Program-made: the position numbers and the translations under genes
Shown: positions 26,260 to 35,630 of the stretch, piece after piece
Numbering within the stretch: position 1 is the first letter of the stretch
How the letters are laid out: the number at the start of each line of letters is the position of its first letter
NCBI GenBank assembly: GCA_029555025.1
Contig: JAKPTZ010000071.1
Span: 1-64,000 of the forward strand
Origin: Deltaproteobacteria bacterium
GTDB lineage: Bacteria; Myxococcota_A; UBA9042; DTJE01
Length of the DNA stretch: 64,000 nt
Direction: 5' to 3'
The notes under the pieces: model-generated
The model's database searches: none
Told to the model about the DNA's origin: nothing
What the model saw: only the letters and a program-made list of their open reading frames with translations

Positions 26260-27948
26260 TCAGCGGCAAAGCTGGTCGTCCTTCGGGCATCTGAACCTGA
26301 CATGGATATGGTCGTCGTGGCCTTTTGACCAGCGTATGATGCCGGTTCGAACCCGACGTCCCTCGGGATACTGGAACACGCGATCAAGCTCGGCCCTCTT
26401 GAAGCCCCGCCCAAGCGCGTATTCATACATCTCGCGCTGAAGCGTCCAGTCCATGAAGATGTATTCGACCTGGCGCGTGTCCAGCAGGGCCCGCACAAGT
26501 TCCCAGCTTGGCCCGACATCCATCGTCTTCGCATTGACCTTGATGAAGTGCTTAAGTCCCGTTCGCCCCCGGGCAAAATACGAAAGATCGACATCCCTGC
26601 CGGTCTTGTGCGAAAGATGCCGGGAAAGCTGGCCGGCAACGATGCCGGACCAGTCACCGACCACGATATTGTCGGTGTCCGGAAAACGCCGGCGCAATTC
26701 GCAGAACGCCCGCAGCATCAGGTTCATGGCCCACGGACGTCCATATGCCGTCGATGGGCGCTTGATCGAGAAACCTTCACCGTCGGTCAGCTTCACCCAG
26801 TCCTTCAGGAACGGTCGATGCGCAACAAGATCCTTTGGATCCCCGATTCGAATCAGAACCTTCTTTCCCGGATGCATCAGCCGCCTTGCCTTCTTTGGAT
26901 TGTTCCTCAACCCGTTCATCGACTGAAGATTCTTGACCGTCGTACGGTACTTCTTCGCAATCCTGCCAAGGGTGTCGCCCTTCCTGACCGTGTGATAGAT
27001 ATTCACGGAACCCTTCGGGTTTTCAGGCATTTTCGTGAACTGGCCAAGGTATTCGGCACAAGCGGCGCCGTCGTCTGAAAACCCGAATTCATTGAGCTCG
27101 ATTTCAGGCATCTCGCCGGTCTCGTAGTCTTCCGCAATCCCGGACTCGTCGTCGTCGTCTTCCGCATCGCCCGCCGCGCCGAGTTCGAATCCGTCCAGTT
27201 CGCATGGCTGGGCCGGCGGTACTCCGACGAGATCGGGGGGAGTCGCGTCGTGCCCGATCTCGGGCGTGCCATCATACGCGCCCGCCCTGGCCAATTCCTG
27301 ACGGATCGCGGACGGATCCGGAAAATCCGCCGACTGCGCCGGTTGGACGTCATCCGCCCGCGGACCGGATGCAGAAGCTTCGGTGCCGGGCGTGGAAGCG
27401 GATTCGGAAAGGCGGTGGTCGTCAACAGGTTCGCCTGTGAAGACGACACCCGTTTCGGAAGGGCCGTCCTCCAGACTCGCCGAGGGCGAAGCCGCGGCAT
27501 CTGAAGGTGTGGCTGGCCGGGTTTCCTTGACCTTCGCGCACGGCTTCGCGGCTTTGACAATCAAGATCCGGCCAGGATGCAGATTGCGGGCCTGCTTTCC
27601 GTTAAGCCGCTTCAGGGCGTCAACCGTAGTCCCGTATTTTCCAGCGATCTTCCAGAGGCTGTCGCCATCGGCGACCTTGTGCCTGGTCGGCTTCCCGCAG
27701 GATTCGTTCTTCGCAGTCTTGCCGGATTTCTTTGTGGATTTTTCTGAAGTCTTCGTGGCCTTGCCGGTCGTCTTCTTAGTCTTCGCCTTGCCGACAGTCT
27801 TCTTCGGCGTCGCCTTGCCGACAGTCTTTTTAGTCGTCGCCTTGGCGGTCTGTGAAAATGCCGGGACAGGCTGTACCGTCACAAAGGCGCCGGCCAGGAA
27901 CGCGGCCGTCACGACCACGACCAGACGGTTAATACTTCTATCCGCCAT
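26260..27948 (-). CDS. LysM-containing MepA-type peptidoglycan endopeptidase (M74)
   Basis: This 562-residue exported protein has a signal peptide, then a Lys/Thr-rich repetitive stretch (about 35-80, built from units like KKTVGKATP). LysM domain 1 (about 88-132, 'HKVADGDSLWKIAGKYGTT') and an acidic Asp/Glu/Pro linker follow, then LysM domain 2 (about 315-365, 'HTVRKGDTLGRIAKKYRTT') and an M74 MepA-like zinc peptidase domain. Predicted ligands are His447 and Asp454 (HKTGRDVD) and His549 in HDDHIHVR. It would cut peptide cross-links in the murein. E. coli MepA lacks LysM domains and is half the length. The basic N-terminal repeat is unusual. Confidence 0.9.
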   Translation of the reverse strand: MADRSINRLVVVVTAAFLAGAFVTVQPVPAFSQTAKATTKKTVGKATPKKTVGKAKTKKTTGKATKTSEKSTKKSGKTAKNESCGKPTRHKVADGDSLWKIAGKYGTTVDALKRLNGKQARNLHPGRILIVKAAKPCAKVKETRPATPSDAAASPSASLEDGPSETGVVFTGEPVDDHRLSESASTPGTEASASGPRADDVQPAQSADFPDPSAIRQELARAGAYDGTPEIGHDATPPDLVGVPPAQPCELDGFELGAAGDAEDDDDESGIAEDYETGEMPEIELNEFGFSDDGAACAEYLGQFTKMPENPKGSVNIYHTVRKGDTLGRIAKKYRTTVKNLQSMNGLRNNPKKARRLMHPGKKVLIRIGDPKDLVAHRPFLKDWVKLTDGEGFSIKRPSTAYGRPWAMNLMLRAFCELRRRFPDTDNIVVGDWSGIVAGQLSRHLSHKTGRDVDLSYFARGRTGLKHFIKVNAKTMDVGPSWELVRALLDTRQVEYIFMDWTLQREMYEYALGRGFKRAELDRVFQYPEGRRVRTGIIRWSKGHDDHIHVRFRCPKDDQLCR

Positions 27949-28003
27949 CAGGCCCCCACCATAATCTGTTGCGGGAACTCCGGCCGGTGGCCGTCAGATC
28001 CGC

Positions 28004-28648
28004 CTACGGTTCGATTCGATCGCGGAGCGACCTGGGACGGCCGTTCCGGACCTGGCTGATGACCATGTCAACGGCCACCGTATTGAAATTCATCCATGGA
28101 ACCACGATGTCGGCCCTCTGTCGGCTTCGCTCGACGAATTCCATGTGCATCGGTCGAACTGTCGTAAGGTACTGTTCAATCACTGAATCCAGGCTTCGGG
28201 CACGTTCCTGCATGTCGCGACGCAACCTGCGAATGAATCGCAGATCGCTGTCCGTATCGACGTAGATCTTCAGATCCATTTCACGCCGCACGACATCCAT
28301 TTCCAGAACAAGGATACCTTCGACTATAATGGTGTCCTTCGATTCCACGCGCAGGGTCTCGGTCTTTCGCGTATGCGTCTTGAAATCATACAGGGGCATG
28401 TCGATCGCCTGGCCGCGACGTAACATCCCGATATGTTTGGCCATCAACGAAAAATCAATCGCGTTCGGGTGGTCGAAGTTCTGCCGGGCGCGCGTGTCGA
28501 AATCCTCGTGCGATAAGTCCTTGTAGTAATTATCCTGGACGACCTTGACGACGTTTTCGCAGCCGACTTCCTGACAGATCATGTCCGCCACGGTAGTCTT
28601 GCCGGAACCGGTTCCCCCGGCAATTCCAATAACGAAACCACGCTTCAT
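28004..28648 (-). CDS. udk: Uridine kinase
   Basis: This 214-residue protein has Walker A GGTGSGKT at 10-17, the 'VVQDNYYKDLS' motif, 'NFDHPNAIDFSLM' and 'PLYDFKTHTR', all diagnostic of uridine/cytidine kinase. It phosphorylates uridine and cytidine in pyrimidine salvage. It starts 8 bases after the acyl-CoA synthetase gene, with GAGG upstream, so it is the last gene of the ior operon. No metabolic link is obvious. Confidence 0.95.
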   Translation of the reverse strand: MKRGFVIGIAGGTGSGKTTVADMICQEVGCENVVKVVQDNYYKDLSHEDFDTRARQNFDHPNAIDFSLMAKHIGMLRRGQAIDMPLYDFKTHTRKTETLRVESKDTIIVEGILVLEMDVVRREMDLKIYVDTDSDLRFIRRLRRDMQERARSLDSVIEQYLTTVRPMHMEFVERSRQRADIVVPWMNFNTVAVDMVISQVRNGRPRSLRDRIEP

Positions 28649-28656
28649 CGGGAACC

Positions 28657-30963
28657 TCAGTCAATGCCCATCCGATAGGCGGCGTACTTCTGGAACGCAC
28701 GCATCGCCTGATCGACACTCTGGAACACAAGAACTCCCCTGGCTCGCAAAGCCTGGGCCATCGGCTGATACAGAGTCCCGCAGTCGATAGTGGCCATCAC
28801 CGGCTTTCCGGCCGCCGCGACGATTGGGGGCAACGTAAACACCAGAGAATCCGGCTCGTCATAAGTAAACATGCCTGGGCCGTGATCCCCCGGTGGAAGC
28901 GACTTGATGGTCACCGACAGCGGAATAATCCCGACGATGCAGGCATCAACGGTGGAACAGGCGAGTTGTGCCTTCAGGCATTCGGTATAGACCGCATCCG
29001 GCGCCATCGGGGTGATATCAAGCGGGTTGTGGACGGAAACCAGTTCGTTAAGCCGGAAATCCGCCAGGATCTTCCCAATCGCGGCCTGGGTTGCATCATC
29101 GTACTTCGCCAGTTCAAATCGCGGCTTTTCGGAAATGCTGTCGGCCATGCAGACCGTTTCATAGCCGGCGTTAGAAATGAACGAAAGCCTGTTGCCGCCA
29201 ATCACCCGATCACGGAACGTGACCGCCATCTTCCACTGCTCGTTGAAATCCTCGAGAGTGGTTACGACCATCGCGCCGGCATCCTTCAACGTTTCGGCAC
29301 AGGACGGATAGTCACCCGAAATGGAGGCGGTGTGGGAAGAAGTCGCGGTGCGCCCCTCGCTTGTCCTGCCGGCCTTATAGACGATGAAGTCGCGTCCCTG
29401 GGCCCGCCCCTTCCGGATCAGCTTCGCAAGACGCAGACCGTCAAGCGCGCTGAAGCCTTCGATGTAAAGGCCGAAAACCTCTGCGCGACCCTCAGCCAGA
29501 ACTGCCTCGACATAATCGGCAACACCAAGATCCATCTGGTTCCCGGTTGAAATCGCATAACGCGACTTCACGAAATCCATGATGTTCATGCGGGTGATCA
29601 TGTACGCGCCTGACTGCGAAATCAGGACGGACTCGGCCTGCTTCATCCCATCGGGAACAACCGGCAGCGGCAGTTTGGGCTTGGGTATGAACATCGTGTC
29701 GTAAAGCCCCGGCACCGACTGGATTCCCAGGCAGTTCGGACCCACAAACACGGGCACGTACCGGCCGGCCGCGCGCGACTCGGCAATCAGTGCGCGAACC
29801 GCGCGATCGGTTTCCCTGCCGCCTTCCGTTTCGCCCATGCCGCCAGGGATCAGGATCATCGACGCGGCCTTTTCATGTTCAATCGTTTCCCGAATCACAT
29901 CCGGGACGAATTTCGCGGCCACCGCGACGACAATCAGGTCGGCCCGCCAGGGAAGCTCGGCGATTGAACGGACGGACTCGACACCATCAACCGGCTCGCA
30001 ATCCGGACGAACCAGTCGGATGTTCCGGATCGGGAACCCCTCGCGCTGCAGGTTGTTCAGGATGATGCGCCCGGGGTTCAAGCCCTTCGACGAGGCGCCA
30101 AGGATCGCGACGGTTTCCGGCTTCAGAAGGCGCTGGATCTTCTCGATGTCGCAGGTGCGTTCGGCCACCAGGGCCTTTTCAAACCGCATGAAGGCATCGA
30201 CGGCGACAAGGCGACCGTTGGACACGAAGAAAGGATTGATTTCGAAATCCCGAACCAGCCAGCCGGTATCCGGGTTGTTCGAAAATTCGTTTGCAAGTAT
30301 CCGGAAAAAATCGAAAACCTTCAGAAGCTCATCGTCCGGAATCTGCCGCTGTCCACCGCGGGTCAAGCCCGCCAGTTTTCGATAAACGAACGACTTCTTG
30401 AACTTGGCCATCATTCCGGCCGCGTCAAGGATTACCGGGGACGCCAGAACCATGCCCTGCCCGTCCTTGAACCGAACGGCAAGCTCCTCCGCCTCCAGGC
30501 CGCCAAACCCGAAGGCGAGCATCGGCCCCATGTCCGGAGAAAAGCGCATTCCTGCAAACAACTGGCTGGAGATATCGGTGCCGACCGGAACCTTTTCGCA
30601 CACGATCAGGCTTCTGATGGTTGCGGCAAGCTCGGGACCACCGCGTTCGGCGACGGTTGCCATGATGCCACGGCACGCATCCGCGATTGCGTCACGATTA
30701 TTGGCGACGACGCGTACCCCGCCCATCTCGGTCTTGTGGGTGATTTCAGGCGAAACCACCTTGACGACAACCTTCTCGCCCGGAACCTGGGACACGGTGG
30801 CGGCCCAGTCACGATCGATTTCGGCGGGCGTGATGGTGTAGAAAGCCGGCACCGGAACCCCGCCCTCCCGCAGCAGCGAATACAGCTCCGGTTCAAGCAG
30901 CGTGTTTCTTCCCTCGGCCGCCGCGGACTGACACAGTCTTGCGGCAAAATCGTTGATGGACAT
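28657..30963 (-). CDS. ADP-forming acyl-CoA synthetase (fused beta-alpha)
   Basis: This 768-residue protein fuses an N-terminal ATP-grasp beta part (about 1-260, 'KVVSPEITHKTEMGGV') to an alpha part with a CoA-binding Rossmann domain ('VAILGASSKGLNPGRI') and ligase-CoA domains. The phospho-His loop is SSHTASISGDY. The enzyme converts acyl-CoA, ADP and phosphate to the acid, CoA and ATP (reversible). Next to indolepyruvate:ferredoxin oxidoreductase, the likely substrates are aryl-acetyl-CoAs such as indoleacetyl-CoA and phenylacetyl-CoA, as in archaeal peptide fermentation. Substrate assignment is inference. AGAGG precedes ATG 30963. Confidence 0.92.
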   Translation of the reverse strand: MSINDFAARLCQSAAAEGRNTLLEPELYSLLREGGVPVPAFYTITPAEIDRDWAATVSQVPGEKVVVKVVSPEITHKTEMGGVRVVANNRDAIADACRGIMATVAERGGPELAATIRSLIVCEKVPVGTDISSQLFAGMRFSPDMGPMLAFGFGGLEAEELAVRFKDGQGMVLASPVILDAAGMMAKFKKSFVYRKLAGLTRGGQRQIPDDELLKVFDFFRILANEFSNNPDTGWLVRDFEINPFFVSNGRLVAVDAFMRFEKALVAERTCDIEKIQRLLKPETVAILGASSKGLNPGRIILNNLQREGFPIRNIRLVRPDCEPVDGVESVRSIAELPWRADLIVVAVAAKFVPDVIRETIEHEKAASMILIPGGMGETEGGRETDRAVRALIAESRAAGRYVPVFVGPNCLGIQSVPGLYDTMFIPKPKLPLPVVPDGMKQAESVLISQSGAYMITRMNIMDFVKSRYAISTGNQMDLGVADYVEAVLAEGRAEVFGLYIEGFSALDGLRLAKLIRKGRAQGRDFIVYKAGRTSEGRTATSSHTASISGDYPSCAETLKDAGAMVVTTLEDFNEQWKMAVTFRDRVIGGNRLSFISNAGYETVCMADSISEKPRFELAKYDDATQAAIGKILADFRLNELVSVHNPLDITPMAPDAVYTECLKAQLACSTVDACIVGIIPLSVTIKSLPPGDHGPGMFTYDEPDSLVFTLPPIVAAAGKPVMATIDCGTLYQPMAQALRARGVLVFQSVDQAMRAFQKYAAYRMGID

Positions 30964-30992
30964 GGAAAAACCTCTGTAACAGCCTGTCGCGA

Positions 30993-31763
30993 CTACGCAA
31001 GTTCAACGATAAGATCGTCAAGCGTAATCAGTCCCTCGCGAGCCTTTGAAAGAACTTCGCCGACCTTCTGGCCGCGAAGCAGTTCCACGACCCTGGGCGC
31101 ATGGACAACGTCCAGCGAGTCCGGACGGCACATGGCGACGGCACGGCAGGCCACGGCCCCGGGCAGACCGGCTTCAAGAAGCGCGCGGGTGAACTTTCCG
31201 ACCCGATAGCCGTTTTCAAGAACCTTCATGTTTGCGACAACCATTTCCGGGCCCTTGCGCTCGAAAAGCTTGCGGATGATCGGTTCGTAGTCGGAAAGAT
31301 CGAACGGCATGTAGGCGGTGGCGGCACCGGCCATGGCCATGTTTTCGGCCTTGGGCACGCCGGCCTCGGTGGCGATGGCGCCCGCGTCAAGCGCCACCGG
31401 GCGCGGCAGGTTGTAAAGCGCGTCCAGGACGACACCCTGATCCGGATAATCCGGGATATTGATGACCGGTGCGATATTGCTTACGACAACGCCTTCGGGC
31501 GACAGCATGTAAAGATAGCGATGGATTTCAAGAGGTTCCACGCTCAGAACCATGTCGGCTCGGCCTTCCGGAATGATGTCGCTGACGATCTCGCGATCCG
31601 AAATCCGCATATGGCTGTAAACCGCCCCGCCGCGCTGGGCCATGCCATGAACCTCTGCCTGCTTGAAACGCAGACCGCGGTTGATTGCGGCGTTGTCCAG
31701 CAGATATGCAATCGTCAGGATTCCCTGACCCCCGACACCGGCAAGAATTACATCGTACTTCAT
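30993..31763 (-). CDS. iorB: Indolepyruvate:ferredoxin oxidoreductase beta subunit
   Basis: This 256-residue gamma-type 2-oxoacid oxidoreductase subunit starts with MKYDVILAGVGGQGILT, followed by 'QAEVHGMAQRGGAVYSHMR', both typical of IorB. With IorA it oxidises aryl pyruvates to aryl-acetyl-CoA and CO2 while reducing ferredoxin. It is in the cytoplasm. AGGTGA precedes the ATG, and iorA ends 8 bases upstream. Length is above the roughly 200 residues of archaeal IorB. The extra C-terminal part (after about residue 190) is helical. Confidence 0.93.
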   Translation of the reverse strand: MKYDVILAGVGGQGILTIAYLLDNAAINRGLRFKQAEVHGMAQRGGAVYSHMRISDREIVSDIIPEGRADMVLSVEPLEIHRYLYMLSPEGVVVSNIAPVINIPDYPDQGVVLDALYNLPRPVALDAGAIATEAGVPKAENMAMAGAATAYMPFDLSDYEPIIRKLFERKGPEMVVANMKVLENGYRVGKFTRALLEAGLPGAVACRAVAMCRPDSLDVVHAPRVVELLRGQKVGEVLSKAREGLITLDDLIVELA

Positions 31764-31771
31764 GATTTCAC

Positions 31772-33361
31772 CTATCCCCTGGCCTTGCGAGCCGCCTGGA
31801 CGCAGATGCGCCGAAGAATGATGACGGACAGCCCGCGATATTCGACTTCCGCCTTCAGAATGGCCGCGTTCTGCTCCATCTTGTTGCGCAACGGGTTGAT
31901 TATCTTGATGTGCTCCTCGGGAACGCCAAGGCCGCGCACGACGTTGTAGAGTGCGTCGCCGGTCGCCATGGTTTCCTGGGTGCCGGTCATCGCGACGCTG
32001 CTGTTGTCAAGGATGCACAGGGTCATGTTTGCATTGTCGCGCGCGGCGCCGACCAAACCAGTCATGCCGCTGTGCATGAAGGTCGAATCGCCGATCGTCG
32101 CGACCACCGGGAAAAGCCCGCCATGGGAAGCGCCCTTGGCCATCGACACGCTGGCGCCCATATCGACGCAGCTATGGACTCCATCGAAGGGCTCGTAGAA
32201 TCCCAGAGTGTAGCAACCGATATCGCTGAAGGTCCGCTTGACCGGGTAATCCTTCAGGACTTCCTTGATCAGCGTGTAGCTGTCGGCGTGGCTGCATCCC
32301 TGACAGAGCTTGGGCGGACGGCCCGGGACATGACCAAGCGTTGATTTGATGCCGCCGGTCCTGCCGATGCCGAACACGTCCATCGCAATCGCCGGCGTCA
32401 ATTCGCCGGTGGCTGGAACCGTGCCGTCGGACCGGCCGTGAAGCGGCTTACCGATACCGTTGATACCGGCGATTGCCTCCTCGATCAGCGGATAGCCTTC
32501 TTCAAAAACATAAATCGATTCGCATGCTTCGATCAGCTTCCTAATCAGGCCCAGCGGCAGCGGGTAACGACTGATGCTGAGCATGGCATGCGGGACTTCG
32601 CCGCCAAAGGCCTCGCGGACATAATTGCAGGCGACTCCGTTCGCGATGATGCCGATCTTCCGATCACGGCCTTCCAGTTCCAGCCTGTTGAAACGGCTGG
32701 CTTCGGACTCGCCGATAATCTCGCCCTGCCTCGCCACGAGAGCGGCCCAGTTGCGACGGGCGTTCGTCGGCAGAAGCGTGAACTGCTGCTTGTCGGTCGG
32801 CGGATTCAGCCCGTTCTGCGGGCGGCGATCGCCAATTACCACGTCGGCGCGGCTGTGGGCAAGGCGGGTGACCATTCGAAGCACTATCGGCAGGCGCAGG
32901 CGCTCCGACACATCGAAAGCCTCGCGAACCATGTCATAGCATTCCTGCTGATTCTTCGGCTCGTAACAGGGAACCGCCGCGAACTTCGCGTAGAAGCGGG
33001 AATCCTGCTCGTTCTGGCTGCTGTGCATTCCGGGGTCGTCCGCAACCATCAGCACCAGTCCACCGTTGACGCCGGTGACGCCGGAATTGACAAATGCGTC
33101 TGCCGCCACGTTCAGCCCGACGTGCTTCATGCTGACAATCGCCCGCTTGCCGGCGAACGACATACCAAGCGCTTCCTCATACGCGACCTTTTCGTTGGCG
33201 GACCAGCGGGCATGAATCCCGTACTCGGCAGCCAGAGGCTCCACGTACTCAAACATCTCGGTCGATGGCGTTCCCGGATAACCGAAGGCGCCACTGATCC
33301 CCGCGTGAAGCGCGCCAAGCGCGACGGCCTCATCGCCCAGCAGAATTTCGCGAACTTCCAT
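31772..33361 (-). CDS. iorA: Indolepyruvate:ferredoxin oxidoreductase alpha subunit, no ferredoxin tail
   Basis: This 529-residue thiamine-diphosphate enzyme subunit has 'LLGDEAVALGALHAGISGAFGYPGTPSTE' features (given in outline) at the N-terminus, 'MKHVGLNVAADAF', 'PPKLCQGCSHADSY', and the TPP motif 'GDSTFMHSGMTGLVGAA' ending 'LDNSSVAMTG'. Classical archaeal IorA continues another 80-100 residues with an 8-Fe ferredoxin domain. Here the chain ends at RRICVQAARKARG, exactly where that domain would begin. Electrons must then leave through another route. It is first in the operon, with AAGGAGAG before ATG 33361. Confidence 0.93.
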   Translation of the reverse strand: MEVREILLGDEAVALGALHAGISGAFGYPGTPSTEMFEYVEPLAAEYGIHARWSANEKVAYEEALGMSFAGKRAIVSMKHVGLNVAADAFVNSGVTGVNGGLVLMVADDPGMHSSQNEQDSRFYAKFAAVPCYEPKNQQECYDMVREAFDVSERLRLPIVLRMVTRLAHSRADVVIGDRRPQNGLNPPTDKQQFTLLPTNARRNWAALVARQGEIIGESEASRFNRLELEGRDRKIGIIANGVACNYVREAFGGEVPHAMLSISRYPLPLGLIRKLIEACESIYVFEEGYPLIEEAIAGINGIGKPLHGRSDGTVPATGELTPAIAMDVFGIGRTGGIKSTLGHVPGRPPKLCQGCSHADSYTLIKEVLKDYPVKRTFSDIGCYTLGFYEPFDGVHSCVDMGASVSMAKGASHGGLFPVVATIGDSTFMHSGMTGLVGAARDNANMTLCILDNSSVAMTGTQETMATGDALYNVVRGLGVPEEHIKIINPLRNKMEQNAAILKAEVEYRGLSVIILRRICVQAARKARG

Positions 33362-33445
33362 TGGAACTCTCCTTGAATTGTTGATTCGTCAGCGAATTAC
33401 CTTCAACTGCCGACCTGATTCCTGATATGGGACTCTCCGATTTGA

Positions 33446-35356
33446 CTATTCGTCGATACCACTGAAGGTGCCCGTCATCTCGATTTCGGCGGCGCCACGA
33501 ACCCACGTGCCGGTGTACGCCCCGGCCGAAAGCTCGTCGGCGAAACCGTCGCAGGTCGCATCGGTATAGGCCCCGTTTCCGGCAAGGCTCAGATAGCTGT
33601 CGGCCACCAGGGCGTTGTGAGCTGCGGTGATATCGGCCATCGCGGCATCGACTGCCGCGTTGCAGATGGCCTCGGTAACGGCGGGCGCCGAAGAAGCCAG
33701 GTCAGCGGCCATTGTCGCGCAGGCAATCCATCGCTTGTAGGCGTCCTTCAAATCGGCAGCCGCACCGACGGTGATGAGTTCCTGGCTGGCATTGATGTAT
33801 CCGCCGGTAAGGGTGACCGCGGCGACCTTGTTGGCCACATAGACCAGCAGGCGACCAGGATTCAGGTTGATCTGGTGGTGCGCGATCGAGAAGTTGTTGG
33901 CAATGCCCAGGGAACCGCCGAAGGTCGATTTCGAAATGGCAGGCGAATAGCTGATGCCGCCGATGGCCGTCTGGGAGATCTCAAACTTTCCGCAGTTGTA
34001 GTAGTTCGGATCCGACGGGTCGCAATCCATCTTCCAGTAAAGGACAAACGTCCGCCAGTCCTCGCTGCCCTGGAAATTGCCCTCACCGTCCGGCGCCTCG
34101 ATCTTCAGCTTGGACGTCATGTTGGTCTGGACGATCACGTTGCGAAGCATCGCACCCATTGAAGCGGCCTTGGCGGCCCAGGCCGGCTTCTTCGTCGCGA
34201 CCCATTCCTTGACCGCATTGACGGCCGCCGTGCGGCTGGTTCCTTCCAGGCCGGCCTGATCGGCTGCCGCATTGGCGAACGCGGTCCCGTCATCCGCGAA
34301 CAGTTCCTGGATTGAATTCAGGTAACAGCATGCCTGCTGGCCGATGGTCTTGTCGCCGACATTCGCGCAGTCCATCGACGAACTGAAGGTACACGCCGGG
34401 ACGACATTCGTGAACGTGAACTTGTGCTTGCCGTCGTACTGCTTGTTTATCGCGACCTCGATGCCGTCGAGCGCGACGGTGCCAGCCCCGCAATTCTCGC
34501 CGTCGTTGGCGGCCCCGACGGTGACGCCCTCGGCACAACCCTTTGCAAAAGCACAGGTTTCGGCTGCCGTGACAAGAACGGTGTAAGTGGCCCCGGGGGT
34601 CAGGCACGGAATCTTGGCAGGGGTCGTGATGTCGCCATGATTGATTTCGGCCGCAGCGGCGGGAAGCTCGTCGGCTGCCAGCAGTTCGGCGCAGGTGTGG
34701 GAAGAATCAAAAGCCAGAAGATGATACGAGGCGCCATCGCCAGGCACGCCGTCATAGGTAAGCGTCACGGCGCTGCAACTGCAGTCCATTTCCTGAACCA
34801 GAATCTTGAAAACCTGATCGACGGCCCCATCCGAATGAACCGTGATCGTGTAAAGGCGCTTCGGGGTTTCCCCGGCCTGGAAAGTACTCGAAACACGCCC
34901 CTCGGCATCACCGACCGTCGACGGTCGGGTGATCCAGCTGTCGTACTCAAGGACTTCCTCGGCCTTTTCCGTGTCCTCGACATAGGTGATCGTGAACGAA
35001 ACCGCGGGATTGGGAACCGGGTCACCGGTGTTCGCGTCCTTCACCTGGCCACGGAAGGTGAACTGCTGATTGATTGCGACCGGGATCGGGTTCTGCTGAT
35101 CCACCTGCAAGGTGATTACGCGCGTGATTTCGCCGATATCCTGGGGCATCGTGTCGACGACGGCGTCGGACGCAATGTCCGGTGTTCCAGTGGTGTCCTG
35201 ATTATTGACATCGGACGGTGGATTATCGACATCGGATCCACCGTTGTCGTAATTGACGTTCACGTCAATGTTCACGCCATTATCGGTGCCATTATCGGAA
35301 GAACCGCAGGCGACAAGGAAAACGATCGGTACGAACAGCAGGGCTGCACGACGCAT
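33446..35356 (-). CDS. Large lipoprotein with Ig-like domain
   Basis: This 636-residue lipoprotein (signal FLVAC) has an Asp/Asn/Val spacer ('NVNYDNGGSDVDNPPSD') and an Ig-like segment at about 75-205 ('VAINQQFTFRGQVKDANTG' ... 'RLYTITVHSDG'), of the kind used in surface proteins. The remaining about 430 residues include several Cys ('CSCSAVTLTYDG', 'QACCYLNS') and are otherwise unrecognised. They contain an Ala-rich helical stretch and a beta-rich end. GGAGG precedes ATG 35356. It stands alone between iorA and the divergent cyclophilin gene. Confidence 0.75.
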   Translation of the reverse strand: MRRAALLFVPIVFLVACGSSDNGTDNGVNIDVNVNYDNGGSDVDNPPSDVNNQDTTGTPDIASDAVVDTMPQDIGEITRVITLQVDQQNPIPVAINQQFTFRGQVKDANTGDPVPNPAVSFTITYVEDTEKAEEVLEYDSWITRPSTVGDAEGRVSSTFQAGETPKRLYTITVHSDGAVDQVFKILVQEMDCSCSAVTLTYDGVPGDGASYHLLAFDSSHTCAELLAADELPAAAAEINHGDITTPAKIPCLTPGATYTVLVTAAETCAFAKGCAEGVTVGAANDGENCGAGTVALDGIEVAINKQYDGKHKFTFTNVVPACTFSSSMDCANVGDKTIGQQACCYLNSIQELFADDGTAFANAAADQAGLEGTSRTAAVNAVKEWVATKKPAWAAKAASMGAMLRNVIVQTNMTSKLKIEAPDGEGNFQGSEDWRTFVLYWKMDCDPSDPNYYNCGKFEISQTAIGGISYSPAISKSTFGGSLGIANNFSIAHHQINLNPGRLLVYVANKVAAVTLTGGYINASQELITVGAAADLKDAYKRWIACATMAADLASSAPAVTEAICNAAVDAAMADITAAHNALVADSYLSLAGNGAYTDATCDGFADELSAGAYTGTWVRGAAEIEMTGTFSGIDE

Positions 35357-35463
35357 GGAAACCTCCAAAGCGAAGTTCGACAAAAACGTCCGGGATCCGG
35401 GAACCAGGCCGCCACCCCGGGGTGGCATGAGTTTAGAAAGCAAACGAGCCAATAACAAGAGCA

Positions 35464-35486
35464 ATTATTATAAATCTGTTATATTG
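35464..35486. promoter_or_regulatory. AT-rich promoter region between divergent genes
   Basis: A 23-base AT-rich island in GC-rich DNA contains TATAAT on the minus strand (complement of 35467-35472) and TATATT on the plus strand (35480-35485). These are candidate -10 boxes for the lipoprotein at 35356 (-) and the cyclophilin at 35631 (+). No good -35 box is visible for either. Confidence 0.3.
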
Positions 35487-35630
35487 CGCGTGCGCACGGG
35501 CGGCCCGCTCCGATACCGGGCCCGGCTTTCGCGTTTGCTTAAGCCTCGACCCGACAGGACGGCCTGGACATGCGCGATGTATCATCAAGCCAGCCCCGTC
35601 TGGCGGCATTAATTCTTTCTGGAGGCTTTC

